NCBI GenBank assembly: GCA_943788495.1
Contig: CALSQO010000001.1
Coordinates: forward strand, 248,001 to 312,000
Direction of reading: 5' to 3'
Length of the DNA stretch: 64,000 nt
Source of the DNA: UA16 sp905478895
Lineage (GTDB): Bacteria > Bacteroidota > Bacteroidia > Flavobacteriales_D > Sanyastnellaceae
Each line of letters opens with the position of its first letter. Positions within the stretch are counted from its first letter, which is position 1. Both the position numbers and the translations under genes were made by a program. Under the pieces are notes generated by a model. It was not told the DNA's origin and did no database searches. It worked only from the letters and a program-made list of their open reading frames with translations. Positions 42,434 to 51,447 of the stretch are shown in pieces.

Positions 42434-45055
42434 TTACAGTATTTCCTTTGCCGCTTGCAATGCTGCCGGAATGCCTGATTCATCTTTTCCACCTGCAGTT
42501 GCAAAGAACGGTTGACCGCCTCCGCCGCCTTTGATGTGGCTGGCAATATCGCGTATGATCGTTCCTGCATTCAAGTCCCTCTCATTCACGACATCATCAC
42601 TGATCGCCACAGAAATGGTCGGCTTTCCGCCAGCGCGGGAGGCAAATACACCGAAGAATGGCGCTTTCTCAGCTTTCAGTTGAAACGCAATGTCTTTGAT
42701 GGCACTGGTGTCAAGAGGCAGTTCACCGATGAAGGTGTTCACGCCATTGATTTGTTCCAAATTGTTCACCAGTTCTTTTTTCGCTGCTTGGGCAGCTTGC
42801 GCCTTATGTGCCTCTTGTTCTTTGAGGAGAACGTTTTGCTTGCTCAACAAGTCACCGATGGCTTTGGCGATATCCTTGGGTGCTTTGAGCAATTCCTTGA
42901 CTTGGTCGATGGTTGCGCGTTCTGCTTGAGCAGTTTCCAGCGCGGCAGCACCGGTGATGGCTTCGATCCGTCGAATGCCAGAGGCGACGGCAGATTCGGT
43001 GGTGATTCGAAATGTGCCAAGGGAGCCGGTGGCAGGGGAGTGCGTGCCTCCACAGAGCTCTTTGGAAGAGCCGAATTCAATCATGCGCACCTCGTCGCCG
43101 TACTTTTCGCCGAATAACATCATGGCGCCACTTGCCTCAGCTTCTTTCATCGAAATGGCGCGGTGTTCAATCAGCGGGTGGTTTTGAAGGATGCGCTGAT
43201 TGACCAGGGATTCAACTTTTTGCAATTCTTCTGCTGTGACTTTCGAGAAATGCGAAAAATCGAATCGGAGTGCTTCCGCTTTGACCAATGAGCCTTTTTG
43301 CTCTACATGCGTTCCCAGCGTCTCGCGCAAGGCTTCGTGCAACAAGTGGGTGGCTGTGTGGTTTCGCTGGGTGTCATTCCGTGTGCTAGCGTTGACTTCC
43401 GCTTCAAAGGATGCCGATGGATCCGCAGGTAACTCGGTGACATAATGCACCACAAGGTTGTTTTCCTTTTTCGTGTCGAATACCGCGATTGACTTGGTGT
43501 TTTCGTTCCCCGCGGATTTTAGGGTGCCCTTGTCTCCTACTTGGCCTCCACCTTCGGGGTAAAATGGGGTGCGATCCAACACGAGCTGGAAAAATTGTTT
43601 GTTCTTGGCAGTCACCGCCCGGTAACGAAGGATGCGGCAAGATGCCTCGAGCGTATCGTAGCCCACGAATTCACCGCTGGAATCAGGGTGGACTTCCACC
43701 CAGTCGTCTGTGCTCAATTTACCCGCAGCACGGCTCCTTTCTTTGGTGACTTGCATGGCCTTTTCAAACCCTGCTTCGTCCAGTTCAAATCCATTTTCAC
43801 CAGCCATAAGTGCAGTCAAGTCCAATGGAAATCCAAACGTATCGTACAGTTCGAAGACAACGTCTCCGGGCAGACTTTTGGTCGAATTAAATTCCTTCAT
43901 TCGCGCTTCTAGCCGCTCAATCCCTTTGGCCAAAGTGCGCAAGAAAGATTCCTCTTCTTCGTGAATGACACGCGCAATCAATGCCTGTTGGTTGCGCAAT
44001 TCCGGAAATGCGTCACCCATTTGATCGGCCAAGGTTGGTACCAATTGATGCATGAAAGCATCCTGCAGGCCGAGGAACGAATACCCGTAACGAATGGCCC
44101 GGCGCAGGATGCGACGGATTACGTATCCCGCTCCAGTATTCGAGGGCAATTGACCATCCGCGATGCTAAAGGCCACGGCGCGTATGTGGTCGGCAATCAC
44201 ACGAAACGCGACATCCTGCTTCGAGTCAGAGCGCGTGTAAGTCTTGCCGCTCATTTCCGCTACTTGATTCAGCAAAGGGACAAAAACGTCGGTGTCATAG
44301 TTGGATTGTTTGCCTTGCAGCGCCATGGCAAGACGTTCAAATCCCATCCCTGTATCGATGTGTTGATGGGGGAGTGGTTTCAGGCTTCCATTGGCCATTC
44401 GATTGAATTGCATAAAAACCAAATTCCAAATTTCCACTACTTGGGGATGGTCTGCATTGACCAACTCTCGACCGGGTTGTTTTTCGCGTTCCGAAGCATC
44501 CCTCAAGTCAATGTGAATTTCCGAACATGGACCGCATGGACCGGTTTCCCCCATTTCCCAAAAATTATCCTTTTTGGATGCAGGAATGATTCGCTCTTGC
44601 GGTACCCATTGACTCCAGATGTCGGCTGCATCCTGATCTGCATCCAAACCATCGGCTTTGTCTCCTTCGAAATAAGTGATATAAAGCGCGTCTTCGGGAA
44701 GTTTATAAACCTTCGTCAAAAGTTCCCAAGCCCAATCGATGGCTTCTTTTTTGAAGTAATCCCCAAACGACCAATTCCCCAACATTTCGAACATGGTGTG
44801 GTGGTAGGTGTCAACACCAACCTCTTCTAGGTCATTGTGCTTGCCGCTGACCCGCAAGCATTTTTGCGTGTCTGAAATCCGCGGGTGCACAATGGGGCTG
44901 TTCCCCAAGAAAAGGTCCTTGAATGGGTTCATGCCAGCATTGTTGAACATCAATGTGGGGTCGTCTTTGATCACCATTGGGGCAGAAGGCACGATTTCGT
45001 GCCCTTTGGAGGCAAAAAACTTCAGGAAATGCTCTCGAATCAACTTGGATTCCAT
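42434..45055 (-). CDS. alaS: Alanyl-tRNA synthetase
   Basis: 873-residue class II synthetase charging tRNA-Ala. Catalytic core from residue 1 (IREHFLKFFASKGHEIVPSAP), HTDTCFRV-equivalent ISDTQKCLRVSGKHNDLEEVG, editing domain with zinc ligands NHTATHLLHEALRE and CGGTHSPATG, and the C-Ala domain at the end with glycine-rich SHIKGGGGGQPFFA. Full length. Divergent from the M23 peptidase gene, 114 bases between starts. Confidence 0.97.
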   Translation of the reverse strand: MESKLIREHFLKFFASKGHEIVPSAPMVIKDDPTLMFNNAGMNPFKDLFLGNSPIVHPRISDTQKCLRVSGKHNDLEEVGVDTYHHTMFEMLGNWSFGDYFKKEAIDWAWELLTKVYKLPEDALYITYFEGDKADGLDADQDAADIWSQWVPQERIIPASKKDNFWEMGETGPCGPCSEIHIDLRDASEREKQPGRELVNADHPQVVEIWNLVFMQFNRMANGSLKPLPHQHIDTGMGFERLAMALQGKQSNYDTDVFVPLLNQVAEMSGKTYTRSDSKQDVAFRVIADHIRAVAFSIADGQLPSNTGAGYVIRRILRRAIRYGYSFLGLQDAFMHQLVPTLADQMGDAFPELRNQQALIARVIHEEEESFLRTLAKGIERLEARMKEFNSTKSLPGDVVFELYDTFGFPLDLTALMAGENGFELDEAGFEKAMQVTKERSRAAGKLSTDDWVEVHPDSSGEFVGYDTLEASCRILRYRAVTAKNKQFFQLVLDRTPFYPEGGGQVGDKGTLKSAGNENTKSIAVFDTKKENNLVVHYVTELPADPSASFEAEVNASTRNDTQRNHTATHLLHEALRETLGTHVEQKGSLVKAEALRFDFSHFSKVTAEELQKVESLVNQRILQNHPLIEHRAISMKEAEASGAMMLFGEKYGDEVRMIEFGSSKELCGGTHSPATGSLGTFRITTESAVASGIRRIEAITGAAALETAQAERATIDQVKELLKAPKDIAKAIGDLLSKQNVLLKEQEAHKAQAAQAAKKELVNNLEQINGVNTFIGELPLDTSAIKDIAFQLKAEKAPFFGVFASRAGGKPTISVAISDDVVNERDLNAGTIIRDIASHIKGGGGGQPFFATAGGKDESGIPAALQAAKEIL

Positions 45056-45133
45056 GGGGCTTCAGGGGTTTGTGTACCGCGAATTTCGGACTTGTTCACT
45101 GCAAAAATCTGCAAAACAGGCTTTAGAACCGCT

Positions 45134-45162
45134 TTGGGCTACGAATATAAGTTGCACCTTTG
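45134..45162 (+). promoter_or_regulatory. Promoter of the M23 peptidase gene
   Basis: TTG (45134-45136), 18 bases, CACCTTTG (45155-45162), one mismatch to TAnnTTTG. The ATG begins only seven bases later, which places the expected transcription start at or next to the start codon: a leaderless mRNA. Confidence 0.5.
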
Positions 45163-45169
45163 CTTATCG

Positions 45170-46147
45170 ATGGCAAAGCGCTTTCATAAAATTCGATACA
45201 ATGAGCAGACGCTGCGCATGGAAGAAATTCCATTTGCACTGCGTGACTATGTTTTGTTCGTCGTTCGAAAAGTGGCCATTTTTTTGGCCATCTGCTTGGG
45301 AAGTATTTATGTGTTTGACACATATTTTGAAAGCCCATCGGACCGAGCGCAACGGCGTGAATTGGCATTCATGGAAGGGCAACTGGATCGCATGCAGGGA
45401 GAATTCGATGATCTGCAAGTGGTTCTGGAGGACATCTCCGACCGGGACGATGCCATTTACCGTTCAATTTTTGGCGTTGAGAAATTTCCAGAGCACTTGC
45501 GAAATCCTGGAGTAGGGGGATTCGATCGTGGACGTGCGCTGCGCGGTTATTCACATTCGGAAGCGGTCATCGCTGCCGAGTCCCGGCTCGCGGAGTTGCA
45601 GCGGAAAATTGTCGCCCAAGGCCGTTCATTTGATGAGGTGTTTGATTTGGCCAAAAATCAAACGGAATTGCTCAAATCCATCCCCGCCATTCAACCCGTT
45701 CGGAACGAAGACTTGAAGCGCATGGCGAGCGGCTATGGCTATCGCATACACCCCATCTACAAGGTCCGAAAAATGCACTACGGCATGGACTTTTCCGCTC
45801 CGACGGGTACCGAAATTTTTGCAACGGGAGACGGTGAGGTGATTCTGGCCAAGCGCACCTACAACGGCTTTGGCCGCCATGTGATCATCCGGCACGGATT
45901 CGGCTACGAAACGCTGTATGCGCACATGAGCAAGGTGTTGGTCAAGCGAGGGCAGAAGATTAAGCGAGGTGAAGTCATAGGTTTGGTGGGGTCTACCGGT
46001 ACCTCTGTTGCACCGCACCTGCACTATGAAGTCCGCAAGGAAGGACGGAAGGTGAATCCGGCGCAGTATTATTTCAATGACTTGACGCCCGAGCAATACG
46101 AGGAAATGCTGAAAAAGGCGGAAGATTCGAATCAATCTTTTGATTGA
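45170..46147 (+). CDS. Membrane-anchored M23 family metallopeptidase
   Basis: 325 residues. A short cytoplasmic tail, one membrane helix (residues ~28-46), a periplasmic coiled coil (about 58-90), and a C-terminal LytM/M23 domain with zinc ligands HYGMDFSAPTGT (HxxxD) and HLHYEV (HxH). Probably a peptidoglycan endopeptidase or a regulator of one. The frame is open upstream to 44885 but overlaps alaS; ATG 45170 gives the usual N-terminus. Confidence 0.92.
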   Translation: MAKRFHKIRYNEQTLRMEEIPFALRDYVLFVVRKVAIFLAICLGSIYVFDTYFESPSDRAQRRELAFMEGQLDRMQGEFDDLQVVLEDISDRDDAIYRSIFGVEKFPEHLRNPGVGGFDRGRALRGYSHSEAVIAAESRLAELQRKIVAQGRSFDEVFDLAKNQTELLKSIPAIQPVRNEDLKRMASGYGYRIHPIYKVRKMHYGMDFSAPTGTEIFATGDGEVILAKRTYNGFGRHVIIRHGFGYETLYAHMSKVLVKRGQKIKRGEVIGLVGSTGTSVAPHLHYEVRKEGRKVNPAQYYFNDLTPEQYEEMLKKAEDSNQSFD

Positions 46148-46219
46148 TAACAACTTGCGGTTTTGGTTTCACCGATTTTCTTTTAACTTGAAGCCACGTA
46201 AGAAGCACAACCTCGCATC

Positions 46220-46609
46220 ATGCCACTGAACAAGCCCATTCAGAAACAGTATTTCTCGATCACAGAAGTGGCCGAAAAAATGGGCTTGAATGCCTCCCAG
46301 TTGCGGTATTGGGAAAAAGAGTTTACTGCTTTGAAGCCCAAGACAAATGCCCGGGGCAAGCGGTTCTACAACCAAAGTGACATCGAAATCATCGGCCAGA
46401 TCAACTGGCTCGTAAAGGATCAAGGCTACACCATCTCAGGCGCGCGAAAGGCAATGCGCAAGCGCAGGGAGGTTGCCGGTCAAATGGCGATCGCTGCGGA
46501 GAGCAATGCCGCAGAGGCTCCAATGGAATTCAATCGCGAAATGCTTTTGAACCGCTTAAAGTCTGTTCGATCCGAGCTGGAATCCATCCAGGCGGACATA
46601 GCCGGTTGA
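46220..46609 (+). CDS. MerR family transcriptional regulator
   Basis: 129 residues. Winged-helix HTH with YFSITEVAEKMGLNASQLRYWEKEF, then GKRFYNQSDIEIIGQINWLV, as in MerR proteins, and a short C-terminal helix. No cysteines for metal sensing. Single-copy MerR proteins of this type are conserved next to M23 peptidase genes in Bacteroidota; target unknown. Confidence 0.88.
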   Translation: MPLNKPIQKQYFSITEVAEKMGLNASQLRYWEKEFTALKPKTNARGKRFYNQSDIEIIGQINWLVKDQGYTISGARKAMRKRREVAGQMAIAAESNAAEAPMEFNREMLLNRLKSVRSELESIQADIAG

Positions 46610-46614
46610 GCGGT

Positions 46615-47610
46615 TCAAGGTTTGGGTGCCGTCCAGCGCTGTCCCGAGTTCAAATAATGGTGAACGTAATCTTCAATGGCCGCCTCCAATGAAGCAAAGG
46701 GGCGGTCGTAGCCAATGCTCTTCAACTTTGACATATCCGCCTCAGTAAAGTACTGGTAGGTGTCGCGAATGTCCTCGGGTGTATCGATGAAAGAAACGTT
46801 GCGTGGCTTGTCCATGGCATCAAACGTGGCATGTGCCAAATCCAAAAATGTTCGTGCTTTTCCTGAGCCGAGGTTGTAGAGGCCGTTTGACTCGGTTTTT
46901 CGATGGTGCATGAGAAATAAGCACACTTCGGCCAAATCTTTCACGTAAACGAAGTCCCGGGTTTGCCCACCATCGGTGTAATCCGGCCGGTGGGATCGGA
47001 AGAGCTTCATGCCACCTGTCGCATTCACTTGGTTGAAGGTGTGAAAGACGACACTTGCCATGCGTCCCTTGTGGTATTCATTCGGGCCAAATACATTGAA
47101 GAATTTGAGCCCGGCCCAAAAGTAGGGGGCATTTCCGCGGTCGCATTGCGCCAAGGCCCAGCGATCAAAGTCATTTTTGGATTCGCCATAAGGATTGAGC
47201 GGCTTAAGTTTTTCAACGATTTCGTGCGAATCTTGGTATCCAAATTCCCCGCCACCATAGGTGGCTGCGGACGAGGCGTACACCAGGGGCAACCCGTAAC
47301 GAACACATCGTTGCCAGACGTCTTGGCTGTAGCGCAGATTGAGTGCATCAAAGATGCCGCGATCTTGTTCGGTGGTATCCGTGCGGGCTCCCAAATGGAA
47401 AACGAATTGCACTTGAGATTCATTGGCGTCCAACCAAGCATTGAATTCACTGCGCTCGACTTTTTCGCTGAAAATTAAGCCAGCATGGTTTGCGTCTTTT
47501 TCAGGCCGCTGGAAGTCGTCCACCAAAACAAGGTCAAAAAATCGAGCCTCATTGAGCCGAGCGGCCAATGCGCTTCCAATGAATCCTGCGGAACCTGTAA
47601 TGACAATCAT
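46615..47610 (-). CDS. hldD: ADP-glyceromanno-heptose 6-epimerase
   Basis: 331-residue extended SDR that makes ADP-L-glycero-D-manno-heptose for the LPS core. NAD motif ITGSAGFIGSALA, HLGARTDTTEQ, YASSAATYGGGE and NPYGESKNDFD (YxxxK), and FFNVFGPNEYHKGRMASV, which is characteristic of HldD. Other heptose genes are not in the window. Convergent with the MerR gene, five bases apart. Confidence 0.92.
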   Translation of the reverse strand: MIVITGSAGFIGSALAARLNEARFFDLVLVDDFQRPEKDANHAGLIFSEKVERSEFNAWLDANESQVQFVFHLGARTDTTEQDRGIFDALNLRYSQDVWQRCVRYGLPLVYASSAATYGGGEFGYQDSHEIVEKLKPLNPYGESKNDFDRWALAQCDRGNAPYFWAGLKFFNVFGPNEYHKGRMASVVFHTFNQVNATGGMKLFRSHRPDYTDGGQTRDFVYVKDLAEVCLFLMHHRKTESNGLYNLGSGKARTFLDLAHATFDAMDKPRNVSFIDTPEDIRDTYQYFTEADMSKLKSIGYDRPFASLEAAIEDYVHHYLNSGQRWTAPKP

Positions 47611-47637
47611 GATGCAAATCTAAGGAAGCACTGTGCC

Positions 47638-47645
47638 TATCTTTG
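47638..47645 (+). promoter_or_regulatory. -7 promoter element upstream of queD-folE
   Basis: TATCTTTG fits TAnnTTTG. The start codon is 12 bases downstream. No TTG is seen at the normal distance. Weak prediction. Confidence 0.35.
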
Positions 47646-47657
47646 CTTTTCATTGCA

Positions 47658-48080
47658 ATGAAACAGGTATCCATCACCCGCCGTGCGCGATTCAATGCTG
47701 CGCACAAACTCTGGAACGACAATTGGGACGAAGCCAAGAACTTTGAAGTGTTCGGCAAATGCGCCCATCCGAATTGGCATGGCCACAATTATGTGGTTTA
47801 TGTGACGGTCAAGGGCGCCATTGACGAGGACACGGGCTATTTCATCAATTTCACCGATCTCAAGGCCGTGATCAATGAATATGTGGAGGAGCCGTTGGAT
47901 CATCGCAACCTGAACATGGATGTTCCTTGGTTGATGGGAAAGCAAACTTCTGTGGAGAACCTCGTGATTGGAATTTGGGAGCAATTAGAACCAAAGATTA
48001 GCGAAAGAGGTTGTACGCTCGAACGCGTGCGTCTTTTTGAGACAGAAAACAATTACGCGGACTATTACGGAGAAGAATAA
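47658..48080 (+). CDS. queD: 6-carboxytetrahydropterin synthase / 6-pyruvoyltetrahydropterin synthase family
   Basis: 140 residues. Zinc ligands are seen in FNAAHKLWN and HPNWHGHNY; the catalytic cysteine is in GKCAHPN. Converts dihydroneopterin triphosphate to 6-carboxy- or 6-pyruvoyl-tetrahydropterin. Its stop overlaps the start of folE by one base; FolE makes its substrate, so the pair forms the start of either queuosine/preQ0 or tetrahydrobiopterin synthesis. queC and queE, which would decide, are not in the window. Confidence 0.9.
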   Translation: MKQVSITRRARFNAAHKLWNDNWDEAKNFEVFGKCAHPNWHGHNYVVYVTVKGAIDEDTGYFINFTDLKAVINEYVEEPLDHRNLNMDVPWLMGKQTSVENLVIGIWEQLEPKISERGCTLERVRLFETENNYADYYGEE

Positions 48081-48691
48081 TGGCGATTTACGAACGAAAA
48101 GAAACATGGGATGAGCAGGCTGTTGAGGAGCTCAAAAACAGCTATAATGCTATTCTCAAACGCATCGGAGAGGACCCCAACCGTGAGGGCCTGTTGAAAA
48201 CACCAGAACGCGCTGCGAAGGCAATGGCCATTTTAACCTCCGGAAATGGAGTGGATCCAGAGGCCATTCTACGAAGCGCCTTATTCTCAGAACCAAGCGA
48301 TGAAATGGTGCTGGTCCGCGACATTGAAGTCTACAGCCTGTGCGAGCATCACATGTTGCCGTTTTTCGGCAAGGCACATGTTGCTTACATCCCCAACGGA
48401 AAAATAGTAGGGTTGAGTAAAATTCCCCGTGTAGTCGACGCTTTTGCCCGTCGGTTGCAGGTGCAGGAACGCCTCACGGAACAAATCCGTGACTGCATCC
48501 AAGCAACCCTGGGGGCCAAGGGAGTTGCGGTTGTGGTTGAGGCGCGTCATTTGTGCATGCAAATGCGTGGAGTGGAAAAGCAAAACGCCGTCACGACAAC
48601 AAGCGCTTTTACGGGCGCTTTCTTAGATGACCCAAAAACAAGAAGGGAATTCATGCAGCTTGCGGTCGGTTCATCCTACGGGCGGAATTGA
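48080..48691 (+). CDS. folE: GTP cyclohydrolase I
   Basis: 203-residue homodecameric enzyme converting GTP to 7,8-dihydroneopterin triphosphate, feeding folate and pterin/deazapurine routes. Zinc site SLCEHHMLPFFGKAHVAYIP and the second cysteine in ARHLCMQMRG are present, as is GLSKIPRVVDAFARR. Full length. Starts on the last base of queD's TAA. Confidence 0.95.
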   Translation: MAIYERKETWDEQAVEELKNSYNAILKRIGEDPNREGLLKTPERAAKAMAILTSGNGVDPEAILRSALFSEPSDEMVLVRDIEVYSLCEHHMLPFFGKAHVAYIPNGKIVGLSKIPRVVDAFARRLQVQERLTEQIRDCIQATLGAKGVAVVVEARHLCMQMRGVEKQNAVTTTSAFTGAFLDDPKTRREFMQLAVGSSYGRN

Positions 48692-48777
48692 AGAATTGAC
48701 AGAAGCCAGCAGATTGAGAACAATTTTTGGCAACCTTCGTGGAACGATGGTGACTCAAATAGTTGCAACTTTGTGCT

Positions 48778-49503
48778 ATGAATGAATTTGAATCCCCCCA
48801 GATTTTCGAGGAATCATTTGTCGAGGACCAGTCGGCTGTTTCGAAGTTTATTGCGAATGTCTTCAGTTGGATGGTCGCTGGCCTTGCCGTGACAGCATGC
48901 GCCTCCTATTACACCGTTGAATCGGGACTCATCTCACAGTTGTACAATTTGGAGACAGGAGGAATGAGCATGCTCGGTTGGATTGTGATGCTCTCGCCAC
49001 TCGGATTCATTCTGGCCATGAACTTGGGCTTTCAACGCTGGTCCTCTACCTCTTTGACGCTTCTTTTTCTTGCGTTCAGTGGAATCATGGGGATGTCATT
49101 GAGCAGTATATTCTTGGTCTATACCCTGTCGAGCATCGCTCAGGTTTTCGTCATCACCGCTGCGACATTTGCTGTCATGGCTGTCGTAGGATATACGACC
49201 AATACGGATTTGACTCGATTTGGGAGCCTTCTCATGATGGCGCTCATCGGAATCATCATTGCGAGCTTCGTGAACTGGTTCATAGGTTCGGCCCAACTCG
49301 ATTACATCATAAGCATTGGAGGTGTTCTCGTTTTTACGGGCTTGATTGCTTACGACACTCAAAAGTTGAAGCGCATTGGCGCCGGAGTGGAGTATGGAAG
49401 TGAGGCCGGTTCGAAGCTTGCTATCTTAGGAGCAACGAGCTTGTACTTGGACTTCATCAATTTGTTTCTTTTTCTGCTCCGTTTGCTCGGACGCAGGGAT
49501 TGA
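48778..49503 (+). CDS. Bax inhibitor-1/YccA family membrane protein
   Basis: 241 residues with seven membrane helices in the BI-1 arrangement; conserved GLIAYDTQKLKRIG near the C-terminus. Family members are pH-sensitive Ca2+ leak channels or FtsH-interacting regulators; role here unknown. ATG 48778 is used. CAACTTTG ends only four bases before it, so this may also be a leaderless gene. Confidence 0.9.
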   Translation: MNEFESPQIFEESFVEDQSAVSKFIANVFSWMVAGLAVTACASYYTVESGLISQLYNLETGGMSMLGWIVMLSPLGFILAMNLGFQRWSSTSLTLLFLAFSGIMGMSLSSIFLVYTLSSIAQVFVITAATFAVMAVVGYTTNTDLTRFGSLLMMALIGIIIASFVNWFIGSAQLDYIISIGGVLVFTGLIAYDTQKLKRIGAGVEYGSEAGSKLAILGATSLYLDFINLFLFLLRLLGRRD

Positions 49504-49534
49504 TTCCTTCGCATGAGTACATCCGCTCAATTGG

Positions 49535-49568
49535 AAAAAAAAAGCCACCCCAGCGGGTGGCTTTTTTT
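49535..49568. terminator. Bidirectional terminator
   Basis: Run of A, stem GCCACCC/GGGTGGC with a CAGC loop, run of T. It lies between the BI-1 gene and the convergent deiminase gene and can serve both. Confidence 0.9.
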
Positions 49569-49595
49569 GTGCAATCAATACGACACGATGGCGGA

Positions 49596-51413
49596 TCACC
49601 GAATCATGAGATGCTGGGACCATCGCTCACCACTGTCCAAATCCAACGTCAATAGGTAGGCGCCAGCTGCCATGCCTTGGGCATTGAAGAAATGCTTCTG
49701 CTCACCCATGCGGAAGTCTCCGCTGTGGATCATTTGAATTTGTTGACCGAGGGTATTGCTCAAGTAGAGTCGCCCTTCTGCGGCTTGGCGCAAGTGCAAT
49801 GGAATGCACGTGATTGCCGCGGCAGGATTTGGAAAAGCCTGAAGCAATGGAGAGTCCTGCGCAAAATCGCTCATTCCGAGGCTTGCATCGTTGATGTTGA
49901 ATGACCACCAGCCGTCTGGGGCTGGCATGGGGCGCGTGCCCGTTTTTCCTGAGTTCGCGTTGGCCTCGACATAATAATACACGGTTGTTTCGAGCGGCTG
50001 TGCTGGAATGCTCGCTATCCAATTTTCGGTTTCGCCATCAATCAATGCCATGGGCACTGCGTTCCATTCCGAAGCGGGGCTGGTCCTCCAATGCATGATT
50101 GCACTTTCAATCTGACTGCGGTGGCTTATATATGCTTCTACGGCATAATCATTCACGGTGTCATCGGTGTCGGGCAATGGCAAGTGGCTGATCATGAGCG
50201 GATCTTCAATTCCAACGGTATGGGTAATGCAGTGTATCGCTCCCGATAGGGAAATAATCGCCTCTCCGTTGTTGTCGCAGTCAATTCCCACTACGTTATA
50301 GCCAGGGAGCGTTTCTTCGTATATCCGCAATGCCGTGGTGTCGTACTCTGTGTAGTAGGTAGGGAGTAGAATGGTGTTGTTGACGAATACGGAATTGGTG
50401 TAGGTCAAGTACCATCCATTTTCATCCGGATAGCCACCGCCAAACCCTTGTTCGGGCGGACTGGGGATGCGAACAACATCGAAAGGGGTGCCCCACCGTG
50501 TGGTGAAGTTGGAAAGCACGTATTCCAAGTTGGCATTGATTTGCGGGCCATCGGCGATTCCTTCGGGGTATTCCGCCATCAGCAATGTGCTTTCGTCCAG
50601 CAACTTCATGTGCATGTCGATGTGGTGAATGCCGTCAAATGGCAGGTTGGGCATGGTGATGTATGTATCGACTCCGTGGAAATCTGAAATGATTTGATTG
50701 ATTTCTTCTTCGGAGTGATCGGGATAATCCGTCCACCATGTGCTCCCACCATCATTTTCATCGATGATCAATTCGGAAGCAAAGGCAGTGCCGAATCCAT
50801 CTGACATCCAATTGCCGCCCGTATTCATTAAATCGTTGGGAGCTCCGGTTGTGCTGTATAGTTCCAGCCCCAGGGTGCTGGCCAGCACATCAGGAATCGC
50901 ATCGTCATCGGGACGAGGACGGTTGTACAGCCAGTCGACCAGTACCCGGTCGTCGTTCCAAGTGCCATAGACGGTATTGGCACCGTAATCGCGGATCCAG
51001 ATGCTGTTGTAGACCGTTGGAACGATTTGAATGTTTTCGAGGGTTAAGGCTCCACCGCATTGATTCCCCGTGAGGTAATCCGTGACTTCTTCCATGTCGT
51101 CAGCGAAGATGATAACGGTGCATTCTTCCTTGGCCGCTTCCACGATTTGCTTTTGAATGCAGGGAAAGCTGGTCCAAGAAATGGTCAATGCTTCGACTTC
51201 TTCCCACTCAGCAGCGGTTCGGATGTTGTCATATGGAGGAGGCGTTTCGATTCCGCGGGCAACAGAGGGCTCGAAACCAATGCGCTCCACATAATCCCGT
51301 TCCTGCTCGGTAATAGCATGGGGCCAAGTACGCTGGGTTTGGGCGTTTGAGGCATTGGCGAACACCATAAATCCTAGGAAGATGGTGGAGAAGAGTTGTG
51401 AAAGTTGTTTCAA
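49596..51413 (-). CDS. Secreted peptidylarginine-deiminase-like protein with type IX sorting domain
   Basis: 605 residues: signal peptide (KQLSQLFSTIFLGFMVFANA), a Porphyromonas-type peptidyl-arginine/agmatine deiminase domain (about 50-420), an Ig-like segment (about 430-520) and a C-terminal sorting domain of the Por secretion system (FPNPAAA ... GAYLLTLDL). The deiminase catalytic set is present: Asp142 (WIRDYG), His264/Asp266 (HHIDMHM), Asn340 (TNSVFV) and Cys395 (AIHCITH). An RPR segment (165-167) matches the substrate-carboxylate arginines described for PPAD. Start: the TTG at 51413 gives an ideal signal peptide; the TTG at 51437 lies within the -7 promoter element and cannot be transcribed. 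Confidence 0.88.
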   Translation of the reverse strand: MKQLSQLFSTIFLGFMVFANASNAQTQRTWPHAITEQERDYVERIGFEPSVARGIETPPPYDNIRTAAEWEEVEALTISWTSFPCIQKQIVEAAKEECTVIIFADDMEEVTDYLTGNQCGGALTLENIQIVPTVYNSIWIRDYGANTVYGTWNDDRVLVDWLYNRPRPDDDAIPDVLASTLGLELYSTTGAPNDLMNTGGNWMSDGFGTAFASELIIDENDGGSTWWTDYPDHSEEEINQIISDFHGVDTYITMPNLPFDGIHHIDMHMKLLDESTLLMAEYPEGIADGPQINANLEYVLSNFTTRWGTPFDVVRIPSPPEQGFGGGYPDENGWYLTYTNSVFVNNTILLPTYYTEYDTTALRIYEETLPGYNVVGIDCDNNGEAIISLSGAIHCITHTVGIEDPLMISHLPLPDTDDTVNDYAVEAYISHRSQIESAIMHWRTSPASEWNAVPMALIDGETENWIASIPAQPLETTVYYYVEANANSGKTGTRPMPAPDGWWSFNINDASLGMSDFAQDSPLLQAFPNPAAAITCIPLHLRQAAEGRLYLSNTLGQQIQMIHSGDFRMGEQKHFFNAQGMAAGAYLLTLDLDSGERWSQHLMIR

Positions 51414-51434
51414 AATTGTGCAATTCGGTTGGGA

Positions 51435-51442
51435 CAAAATTA
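51435..51442 (-). promoter_or_regulatory. -7 promoter element of the deiminase gene
   Basis: The minus strand reads TAATTTTG, a perfect TAnnTTTG, 21 bases before the TTG start at 51413. No good TTG is found 17-23 bases upstream, so only half of the promoter is supported. Confidence 0.45.
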
Positions 51443-51447
51443 ATCAG

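Noticed and set aside
43961..44830. 289-codon plus-strand open frame
   Set aside because: Antisense to alaS, which is complete with all motifs.
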